From contig DATEDN010000172.1 in assembly GCA_035281645.1 (NCBI GenBank), positions 28,223-92,222 on the forward strand: DNA of 64,000 nucleotides, written 5' to 3'. The translations under genes were made by a program, and so were the position numbers. Shown piece after piece: positions 1 to 9,328 of the stretch. The stretch's first letter is position 1. Each line of letters opens with the position of its first letter. The notes under the pieces are model-generated. The model was not told where the DNA came from. It did no database searches and was given only the letters and a program-made list of their open reading frames with translations. This stretch comes from JACCTH01 sp035281645 (GTDB lineage: Bacteria > Actinomycetota > Acidimicrobiia > Spongiisociales > ZC4RG35).

Positions 1-142
1 CCGATTTCGCCACCGCCGCTCCGTAAGCCGTCAGGTCCGCCAAGCCCGAAAGCTCGATCACCGAGCCCACTGTCCCCGATGCCGCGATCAATGGCGAGCG
101 CAGCCGAAGCGGCCCCAGCCTGGTGGTCAGATCAGGCGTCAC
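1..142 (-). CDS. pyrD: Dihydroorotate dehydrogenase, N-terminal 47 codons (cut by window edge)
   Basis: Only the N-terminus is inside the window. The visible protein begins at GTG (142) and runs through a class 1 dihydroorotate dehydrogenase opening: a short leader, L-G-P-L-R-L, then A-S-G-T and a D-L-x-x-x-G-A-x-x-x-K-S stretch, which in this family builds the first barrel strand and the FMN-phosphate region. A stop codon lies two codons upstream in frame, and GGGAG sits just before the GTG, which fixes the start. The enzyme oxidises dihydroorotate to orotate. There is no N-terminal membrane helix, so it resembles the soluble class 1 type rather than the membrane-bound class 2 type usual in mycobacteria. 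It is the last visible gene of the pyr operon, separated from carB by a 14-bp tandem repeat. Confidence 0.85.
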   Translation of the reverse strand, partial: MTPDLTTRLGPLRLRSPLIAASGTVGSVIELSGLADLTAYGAAVAKS

Positions 143-153
143 GCCTCACTCCC

Positions 154-192
154 AATCTGATGTCCGATATCTGATGTCTGAAATCTGATGTC

Positions 193-194
<2 letters not shown>
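154..194. repeat. 14-bp tandem repeat, about 2.9 copies, in the carB-pyrD gap
   Basis: Three head-to-tail copies of a 14-bp unit reading atctgatgtc followed by a variable 4 bases begin at 155, 169 and 183. The last copy runs into the carB stop codon (193-195). The unit is clearly more AT-rich than its surroundings. It fills almost the whole space between carB and pyrD. Confidence 0.85.
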
Positions 195-3415
<3,221 letters not shown>

Positions 3416-3423
<8 letters not shown>

Positions 3424-4552
3424 GATCCATCAACTCCACGAAGTCGTCGAAGAGCGCCACGGCATCCCGGGGGCCCGGGGCCGCCTCGGGGTGAAATTGC
3501 ACCGAGAAGGCGGGCACGTCAAGGCTTCTCATGCCTTCGAGGGTGCCGTCGTTGAGGTTTTGATGGGTCGGGATGGCAGTTCCGAAGTCGGTTTCAACCC
3601 TCGCTGGAAGTTCGCCCGGAATGCCGGACACCTTGGCAACGCTGTGAAGGTCGACCGCGAAGCCGTGGTTCTGACTGGTGATGACCACGCGGCCGTCCAC
3701 CAGTCGCCGCACCGGGTGATTGCCGCCGTGATGGCCGAACGGCAACTTGAACGTTCGCGCTCCCAGCGCCAGACCGAAAACCTGATGACCGAGGCATATT
3801 CCGAAGATCGGGACCTTCCCAATCAGAGCCCGCAGAGTCGCCACCGTCTCGGTGAGCGGCTCGGGATCACCTGGGCCGTTGGAGAGAAAGACTCCATCCG
3901 GCCGTCGGTCAATGATCTCGCCAGCCGTGGCCGTCGCGGGGACCACTTCAACGTCGAATCCCCGTCCCGCAAGCTGCCGGAGTATGTCGCGCTTGATTCC
4001 CAGATCGATCGCCACCACCTTCCCCCGGCGATCGCCCATCGCCGGTATCTGGTAGGGGTGGCGGGTCGAAACCGAGACGGCCAGCGCCTGTCCCTCCATT
4101 TTCGGAGCGGATGCGGCGCGCGCCACCAAGTCAGATTCGGTGGTTCCGCTGCCTAAGGCCACCGGCATCGCCCCCCGTTGCCGGATGTGCCTGGTCAACC
4201 GGCGGGTGTCGACCTCCGAGAGCGCCACCAGTCCCCGTTCGGCGAAAGTTTCGCCTAGTGAGCCTTCTGCCCTCCAGCTCGAGGGTCGGGCGGCCAGGCT
4301 TCGCATCACCATGCCGGCTGCCGCTGGCACCGATGCCTGGTCATCAGTGGCGGCGACCCCGTAGTTGCCGATATGGACCGAGGTCATCACCACCACCTGA
4401 CCCGCATACGACGGATCGGTGAGAACCTCTTGGTAGCCGGTCATGGCCGTGTTGAACACGACCTCACCGGTGCTCACCCCCTCGGCTCCGACGCTTACGC
4501 CACGAAACACGGCGCCATCGGCTGTGGCCAGCAAGCCGGGCGGGGACGGCAT
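3416..4552 (-). CDS. carA: Carbamoyl-phosphate synthase, small (glutaminase) subunit
   Basis: Hydrolyses glutamine and channels ammonia to CarB. The 378-residue length is normal. The N-terminal half is the CPSase small-chain domain. The C-terminal half is a class I glutamine amidotransferase with the nucleophile Cys253 in G-I-C-L-G-H-Q and the partner His354 and Glu356 in F-H-P-E. The start ATG shares one base with the pyrC stop (TGATG), and the 3' end overlaps carB by 8 bases, so pyrC, carA and carB are one translational unit. Confidence 0.98.
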
Positions 4553-5814
4553 CAGGACACCAGGGCGTGAACGAGACGCCCCTCAAAAACCGTGGCCCGC
4601 ACCCGTCCGGTCAGGGTGAGCGAACGAAACGGAGAGTTCTCTGCCTTGGAGCGAAAGCTATCGACGGTCCACTCCTCGGTGGGCGCGATCACCGCCAGGT
4701 TGGCGGGTTCGCCCGGGGCCAGCAGCCGTCCCTGGCGGGAGATTTGGCCGATCCGCGCCGGAGCAATCGACAGGCGGTCAAAAAAGGCCGCCTGATCGAG
4801 GTGGCAGTAAGTCAGCACGGCACCCGCGGAGGTCTCGAGGCCAATTACTCCCCGGGGAGCCTCCTCAAAAGGGACTTCGGTTTCGAAAGCGGAATGGGGT
4901 GCGTGGTCGGTGGCCACGGCATCGATCAATCCTGAGCTCAAAGCCGCTCGCAACTCGTCTCGGTCTGTGTTGCCGCGCAGTGGTGGATACATCTTGAACG
5001 CCGGATCGAGGGAGCCAACTGCGGTGTCGTCGAACGCGAGATGGTGCGGGGTGACTTCGGCGGTCACGGGCAGGCCAGCCTCTTTCGCCTTGCCCACCAA
5101 TTGGATGGTGCGGGTACTCGACACATGCTGTACGTGATAACGGCAGCCGGTCAGCCTGGTCAGCGCCAGGTCCCGCGCCACTACCACCTCTTCCGCTTCC
5201 GCCGGGATGCCTTTCATCCCCAGTCGCGACGAGAGTGAACCCTCGTGCATGTGGCCTCCGTCGGCAAGAGTCCGATCTTCGGCGTGCTGAGCCACCACTG
5301 CCCCACGATCAGCCAGGTATTCCATCGCCACCCGTAAGAGGCCGGAATCGTTCACGGAGTCACCGTCATCGGTGAACACGCGCACCCCGGCCTCCCACAG
5401 CTCGTCGAGATGAGAGAGCAGCGCACCCTCCCGAGCCATGGTGATGGATCCGGCTGGGAGGACCTCGCACAACCCCACCTGATGAGATCGATCACGGATC
5501 AAACGTGCGATGTGGCCCGAATCGACAGCCGGCTGGGTGTTGGGCATTGCCACGAGGGCGGTGTATCCCCCTGCCACTGCGGCTTCCGATCCGCTCCTGA
5601 TGTCTTCTTTCCATTCCTGGCCCGGTTCCCGAAGATGGGCATGGAGGTCAACCAGGCCCGGTCCCACCCAGGCGCCTTCAGCGTCAACTTCCTCGCCGCC
5701 GTCGAAGGAGCCACCAATCGCCACGATCGCACCCCCGTCGATCGCCAAGTCGGCTGCCTGCCCTCCGTCGGGGGTAAGCACCATTCCGTTGCGGATGACG
5801 AGCTGGTACTTCAC
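4552..5814 (-). CDS. pyrC: Dihydroorotase
   Basis: Cyclises carbamoyl aspartate to dihydroorotate, the third step of pyrimidine synthesis. It is a 420-residue amidohydrolase of the class I (PyrC2) type. The metal-binding D-L-H-A-H-L-R-E-P-G motif places His58 and His60, G-G-Y-T and M-P-N-T-Q-P follow, and A-T-D-H-A-P-H-S lies near residue 300 with the catalytic aspartate. The start overlaps the pyrB stop by four bases. The order after pyrB matches other actinobacterial pyr operons. Confidence 0.97.
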   Translation of the reverse strand: MKYQLVIRNGMVLTPDGGQAADLAIDGGAIVAIGGSFDGGEEVDAEGAWVGPGLVDLHAHLREPGQEWKEDIRSGSEAAVAGGYTALVAMPNTQPAVDSGHIARLIRDRSHQVGLCEVLPAGSITMAREGALLSHLDELWEAGVRVFTDDGDSVNDSGLLRVAMEYLADRGAVVAQHAEDRTLADGGHMHEGSLSSRLGMKGIPAEAEEVVVARDLALTRLTGCRYHVQHVSSTRTIQLVGKAKEAGLPVTAEVTPHHLAFDDTAVGSLDPAFKMYPPLRGNTDRDELRAALSSGLIDAVATDHAPHSAFETEVPFEEAPRGVIGLETSAGAVLTYCHLDQAAFFDRLSIAPARIGQISRQGRLLAPGEPANLAVIAPTEEWTVDSFRSKAENSPFRSLTLTGRVRATVFEGRLVHALVS

Positions 5815-6719
5815 GAGGTCCCCAGCAGGCGGAATAGCACCGCCATCCTCACCGCTACACCGTTGCGGACCTGGTCGAGGATCAGGGCCCGGGGGTCGTC
5901 GGCCACGTTGGCGGCGATCTCTACTCCCCGGTTGATGGGGCCGGGATGCATCACCACCGCATCGGGCGACATCCGGTCGAGCCGAGCGCGATCGATTCCG
6001 TATCGGCTGACGTATTCGGGCAACGAGGGCAAGCCGGGCCCACTCCCCCGCTCCATCTGGATACGGAGGAGATAGACGACGTCGAGGTCGGCGATGATCT
6101 CATCGAGAGAGTGCGAGACCGAGACCGGAAATCCCTCCAGAGCACTGGGCAGGAGAGTCGGCGGGGCGATCAGCGTGACGTTGGCACCAAGCAATGTGAA
6201 GGCATCGATGTCAGAGCGAGCGACCCGGGAGTTGCGGACGTCACCGACGATGGCGATCCGCAGGCCATCGAGCTTCCCAAACCGCTGGCGGATGGTGAGT
6301 GAGTCGAGCAATGCCTGAGTGGGATGCTGGTGGGCTCCATCTCCGGCATTGATCACCGGACAATCGAGCCAGGCGGCGACCCGGGCCGCCGCTCCCACCG
6401 CTTCGTGTCGCACCACGAGCAGGTCGGCGCCGGTGGCCCTGATCGTCAGGGCGGTGTCTTTGAGGCTCTCACCTTTGGTCACCGACGACGTACCGGGTGC
6501 GAACGTCATCACGTCAGCCGAAAGAGCCTTGGCCGCCCGTTCGAAGGAGAGCCTGGTCCGCGTCGAGGCCTCGAAGAACACCGTGGCGACTGTTTTGCCC
6601 CGCAAGGTTGGGACCTTGGGAATGGGACGGTCGAGCACCTCGGCGAACTCTCCGGCAAGATGAAGGAGGTCTTCCATTTCGCCCCGATCGAGATCGGCGA
6701 TGCTCAACAAGTCCTTCAT
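5811..6719 (-). CDS. pyrB: Aspartate carbamoyltransferase, catalytic subunit
   Basis: Condenses carbamoyl phosphate with aspartate, the committed step of pyrimidine synthesis. The protein is 302 residues, the usual catalytic-chain length. The carbamoyl-phosphate loop S-T-R-T lies at residues 52-55, and H-P-T-Q-A-L-L-D with N-A-G-D-G follow in the first domain. No regulatory pyrI gene is nearby, so control is more likely through PyrR than through a PyrI subunit (inference). It overlaps pyrR and pyrC by four bases each. Confidence 0.97.
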   Translation of the reverse strand: MKDLLSIADLDRGEMEDLLHLAGEFAEVLDRPIPKVPTLRGKTVATVFFEASTRTRLSFERAAKALSADVMTFAPGTSSVTKGESLKDTALTIRATGADLLVVRHEAVGAAARVAAWLDCPVINAGDGAHQHPTQALLDSLTIRQRFGKLDGLRIAIVGDVRNSRVARSDIDAFTLLGANVTLIAPPTLLPSALEGFPVSVSHSLDEIIADLDVVYLLRIQMERGSGPGLPSLPEYVSRYGIDRARLDRMSPDAVVMHPGPINRGVEIAANVADDPRALILDQVRNGVAVRMAVLFRLLGTS

Positions 6720-7246
6720 GGCCGGCTGATCCAGACGCCCTGTTCGCCGTCGATCTCCGCCAGCTTGACGTGCACCCTTTCCTCGAGGGAGGTAGGGACG
6801 TTCTTTCCGACGTAATCCGCCTTGATGGGGAGCTGCCGATGGCCGCGGTCAACCAGAACCGCCAGTTCCACTGCCGCCGGCCGGCCTAGGTCGGAGAGGG
6901 CATCGAGGGCAGCCCGGATGGTCCGCCCGGTATAGAGAACGTCGTCGACCAGGATGACCGTCCGATCAGTGGGGTCAACCGGGAGCAGCGTGCGGCTGAG
7001 CCGGGTTCCGGGTCGCTTGCTGAGGTCGTCGCGGTAGAGCCCAATGTCGAGATAACCCACCGGAACCTTCTCGTCTTCGATGCCTGCAATGGCCTCGGCC
7101 AGAGCCTCGGCCAAAGGCCCGCCTCGAGTATGAATCCCGACCAGGATCAAGCCGTCGGTGCCGTGGTGGCGTTCGCAGATCTCGTGCGCGATCCTCTTCA
7201 GGGCTCGGCGGATCTCGTCGTCGTTAAGAAGCTGGGTGGTGCCCAG
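6716..7246 (-). CDS. pyrR: PyrR, UMP-responsive RNA-binding regulator / uracil phosphoribosyltransferase, CTG start
   Basis: Regulates the pyr operon by binding its mRNA in the presence of UMP and has a PRPP-binding uracil phosphoribosyltransferase fold. The fold is visible in L-V-G-I-H-T-R-G-G and in the PRPP loop V-I-L-V-D-D-V-L-Y-T-G-R-T. A frame opened at the first ATG, GTG or TTG (TTG at 7150) would lose about 32 conserved residues, including D-E-I-R-R-A-L-K-R-I-A-H-E-I. No ATG, GTG or TTG lies in frame between 7151 and 7246. A CTG at 7244-7246 is preceded by AAAGGAG seven bases upstream and gives a 176-residue protein of normal length. It is the first gene of the operon and overlaps pyrB by four bases. 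Confidence 0.9.
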   Translation of the reverse strand: MGTTQLLNDDEIRRALKRIAHEICERHHGTDGLILVGIHTRGGPLAEALAEAIAGIEDEKVPVGYLDIGLYRDDLSKRPGTRLSRTLLPVDPTDRTVILVDDVLYTGRTIRAALDALSDLGRPAAVELAVLVDRGHRQLPIKADYVGKNVPTSLEERVHVKLAEIDGEQGVWISRP

Positions 7247-7253
7247 GTGGTTT

Positions 7254-7260
7254 CTCCTTT
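7254..7260 (-). promoter_or_regulatory. Shine-Dalgarno site that supports the CTG start of pyrR
   Basis: On the minus strand the bases read AAAGGAG, followed by a 7-base spacer and then CTG. No other start codon in the pyrR frame is as well placed. Its first four bases also form the 3' arm of the lower stem of the PyrR hairpin. Confidence 0.8.
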
Positions 7261-7286
7261 CCGGCCTCGCAGGACCGGTCTTAAAG
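7257..7286 (-). promoter_or_regulatory. PyrR-binding RNA hairpin overlapping the pyrR ribosome-binding site
   Basis: In RNA sense (minus strand) the element reads CUUU, a purine bulge AAGA, CCGG, the loop UCCUGCGAGG, CCGG, AAAG. The upper stem is CCGG with CCGG and the lower stem is CUUU with AAAG. The sequence GGUCCUGCGAGGCC matches 12 of 14 positions of the known PyrR-site consensus A-R-U-C-C-N-G-N-G-A-G-G-Y-U, with the expected purine bulge on the 5' side. The AAAG arm is the first part of the AAAGGAG ribosome-binding site. Binding of PyrR-UMP would therefore be expected to block translation initiation rather than trigger attenuation, as reported for mycobacterial pyr leaders. Confidence 0.8.
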
Positions 7287-7394
7287 GCTGCTGAATGCGA
7301 CGGTAGCAGAGGCCCCGCCCACCATTTTTTCCGAGGGTCGATTCCGTCCTAGCCGGAGAGCTCGGGAAAGGCGGGGTCACCCTCTCCTCCGGGA

Positions 7395-7533
7395 CCGTTT
7401 CTCCCCCCAGCGAGCAGAGCGAGCATTGGGGGGGAGTGGCCCGCAGGGCCGAGGGGGGTGGGGAATCCGTGGTGATGCCATTTGTTTCCCCCTCCCCGCC
7501 TTCGGTGGGTCTCCCCCTGCGGGGGAGAAACGG
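7395..7533. repeat. 139-bp palindromic element with 13-bp perfect terminal inverted repeats
   Basis: The ends are ccgtttctccccc (7395-7407) and its exact reverse complement gggggagaaacgg (7521-7533). Inside are several hairpins: a 9-bp C/G-rich stem near 7401-7436 with one bulged G, a perfect ggccc-gca-gggcc hairpin at 7438-7450, and a ctccccc-tgc-gggggag hairpin at 7511-7527. The layout resembles REP/BIME or MITE-like intergenic repeats. It could also end the efp-nusB transcript, although no U-tract follows. Copy number elsewhere in the genome cannot be seen from here. Confidence 0.7.
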
Positions 7534-7564
7534 CTCGATCGAGTGTTGTCGTTCGAGTTACCGC

Positions 7565-7930
7565 TTACTGCCTCAGCCGTTCGGCAAGCTTGGCCAGCAC
7601 GCCGTTGACAAACGAACCACTCCGCTCGCTCCCGTAGAGCTTGGCGAGACGAACCGCCTCGGACACCACCACCGCTTTGGGAGTACCCGGCTCGAATCGA
7701 AGCTCGTAGAGGCCGAGGCGCAGTATCGCCCGATCCACCACTGGCATTCGGTGCACCTGCCAGTGCTCAGCGACTGCTTCGATCTCGGCGTCGAGGAGGG
7801 GGAGGTTGTCGAGCACGCCTTCGACTAATCGGGCAGCCCGGCTGGGAAGTTCGAGCGGATAATCGTCGAGGTCGCGCTGGTCGGCTTCGTAAAGCGCTTC
7901 GAGGGCGAGCTGACGGGCTTCGATGCTCAC
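7565..7930 (-). CDS. nusB: Transcription antitermination protein NusB
   Basis: Small all-helical RNA-binding protein that pairs with NusE (S10) on boxA RNA in rRNA antitermination. At 121 residues it is slightly short but complete. It has the N-terminal A-R-Q-L-A-L-E-A-L-Y-E motif, a central V-D-R-A-I-L-R-L-G-L-Y-E-L segment and the C-terminal K-L-Y-G-S-E-R-S-G-S-F-V-N-G-V-L-A family signature. The GTG start overlaps the efp stop (GTGA), so it is coupled to efp. Confidence 0.95.
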   Translation of the reverse strand: MSIEARQLALEALYEADQRDLDDYPLELPSRAARLVEGVLDNLPLLDAEIEAVAEHWQVHRMPVVDRAILRLGLYELRFEPGTPKAVVVSEAVRLAKLYGSERSGSFVNGVLAKLAERLRQ

Positions 7931-8484
7931 ACCCGCGTGAGATAGGTTCCGCTGCGGGTATCGACTCGAATCTTGTCTCCGATGTTGACGAAGAGGGGAA
8001 CCGACACGACCAACCCGGTCTGGGTCGTTGCTGGTTTGGTCGCAGCCGAGACCCTGTCACCACGAACCCCGGGCTCCGTGTAGGTGACTTCCATCTCCAC
8101 CGCGGCCGGTAGGTCGACAGAGATGGGATTGCCCTTGTAGAGGGCAAGCGTGACGTTCATTCCGTCGATCAAGAAATCGGCCGCCTCTCCCACCTCCTCC
8201 GGCGCCATGGCGAACTGTCCGTAGTCCTCCAGGTTCATGAAATGAAATCCCATGTCATCGCGATACAGGAACGTGTGCTCCCGGCGGTCGATGATGGCCT
8301 GAGCGACGTCCTCTCCGGCGCGGAAGGTCCGGTCGAGAACCTGGCCGGTTTCGAGGTTGCGCAGACGCATCCGAACGAACGCCCTCCCCTTGCCCGGCTT
8401 CACGTGTTGGTATTCGATGATGGTGAAGATCCCGTCATCGAGATCGAGAGCCTGACCGGGGCGGACGTCGTTGGTTGATGCCAT
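7927..8484 (-). CDS. efp: Translation elongation factor P
   Basis: Relieves ribosome stalling on polyproline stretches by binding between the P and E sites. At 185 residues it has the three beta-barrel domains: a KOW-like N-terminus, the central OB domain and the C-terminal OB domain ending in R-V-D-T-R-S-G-T-Y. The tip loop is H-V-K-P-G-K-G-R-A-F with Lys32 at the position that is modified in some bacteria. The proline-bracketed P-G-K-G form is typical of actinobacterial EF-P thought to work without modification. No modification enzyme (EpmA, EarP) is visible here. It is co-transcribed with nusB. Confidence 0.97.
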   Translation of the reverse strand: MASTNDVRPGQALDLDDGIFTIIEYQHVKPGKGRAFVRMRLRNLETGQVLDRTFRAGEDVAQAIIDRREHTFLYRDDMGFHFMNLEDYGQFAMAPEEVGEAADFLIDGMNVTLALYKGNPISVDLPAAVEMEVTYTEPGVRGDRVSAATKPATTQTGLVVSVPLFVNIGDKIRVDTRSGTYLTRV

Positions 8485-8518
8485 GTCAATGAACCTACCG
8501 GTCGCGAGCCTAGAAGAA

Positions 8519-9328
8519 TCAGATCGCGTTGATCCAAGCAGCCAACGGTCCGAAGCCGGATTGGATCAGGAACTGATGGCCACCGGTGGGGATGGAAACA
8601 CGTTCGGCGTTTGGAAGTAGCTCTTGCCAGCGAACGGTGTCGGCGGGGATGACGTAACGGTCGTCAACCGCGTCAAGGATCAGGTTGGGCCACCTGACTG
8701 ACAGAGAACCCAGGGGTGTCAAGTCGGCAACCACGCTCAGATCCTCCAACGTGGTCCACATCGTGTCGGCTCTCGCCGCGATCGATTGCCGGCCGTAGTC
8801 GGTGATAAGCCCGGCCGGAAACCGCCTGCTGGCCCGGGCGGCCACGCTCATCGCCGGCCAAACCGTTCGGAAGAGGCCGCTGGCCACTCGGCCCCGGCCA
8901 CCGGGCGCCGCCTGGGCGATTCGGAGGGCGACACCCGGCATCAGACCGGGGCGAGGAAAGAGCGCTGAGATCAACGCCAGGCCAGCTATGTCCCCCGGCC
9001 GCCTGGCCGCCCACAGCGCAGCCAAGACCGCTCCCACCGAATGACCTGCCAGCACCGGCTTTCCCCCCGCCCATCTCGCCACTTCATCGATGGTTTCGAG
9101 GTGGAAAGCGCGGTCGTAGCGGAGGGCTGGCTTATCCGAGGAGCCGAAGCCGGCTAGGTCCGGCGCCACCAGAGTCCACCGGTGGTCGAGAAACTCAGAA
9201 AGGCCGTGCCAGTAGCGCCCCGATCCTCCGAGGCCGTGCAAGACGATCAGTGCCGGTCCCGATCCGGTCGTCCACACGTTCATCTTGCCCCAGGCGAAGG
9301 GGAGCTCGGTTCTGGTCCAGCCCTTCAC
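8519..9328 (-). CDS. Alpha/beta-hydrolase fold protein coupled to the glucan synthase
   Basis: A 269-residue alpha/beta hydrolase. The oxyanion region is H-G-L-G-G-S-G-R-Y-W, the nucleophile elbow is G-H-S-V-G, the acid is the aspartate in D-D-R-Y-V-I-P, and the catalytic histidine is in G-G-H-Q-F-L-I. A longer frame extends upstream to 9418 but only by running antisense to conserved glucan-synthase coding sequence in another frame. The GTG at 9328 overlaps the synthase stop (GTGA), and I use it. No signal peptide is visible, so it is probably cytoplasmic. The substrate is unknown; an esterase acting on glucan substituents is a guess from context only. Confidence 0.85.
   Translation of the reverse strand: MKGWTRTELPFAWGKMNVWTTGSGPALIVLHGLGGSGRYWHGLSEFLDHRWTLVAPDLAGFGSSDKPALRYDRAFHLETIDEVARWAGGKPVLAGHSVGAVLAALWAARRPGDIAGLALISALFPRPGLMPGVALRIAQAAPGGRGRVASGLFRTVWPAMSVAARASRRFPAGLITDYGRQSIAARADTMWTTLEDLSVVADLTPLGSLSVRWPNLILDAVDDRYVIPADTVRWQELLPNAERVSIPTGGHQFLIQSGFGPLAAWINAI

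Larger units (their letters stand above)
7247..7564. other. Intergenic region nusB-pyrR (318 bp): pyr leader plus inverted-repeat element
   Basis: This is the only gene-free stretch longer than 300 bases. It holds the PyrR hairpin (7257-7286), a stretch without a confident call (7287-7394) that must contain or follow the pyr promoter, and a 139-bp inverted-repeat element (7395-7533). Short open frames crossing it lack family features and I treat them as spurious. No clear -35/-10 pair could be chosen by eye. Confidence 0.7.

Noticed and set aside
7198..7380. 60-codon minus-strand open frame over the pyr leader
   Set aside because: It is out of frame with pyrR, has no recognisable domain and overlaps the RNA element.
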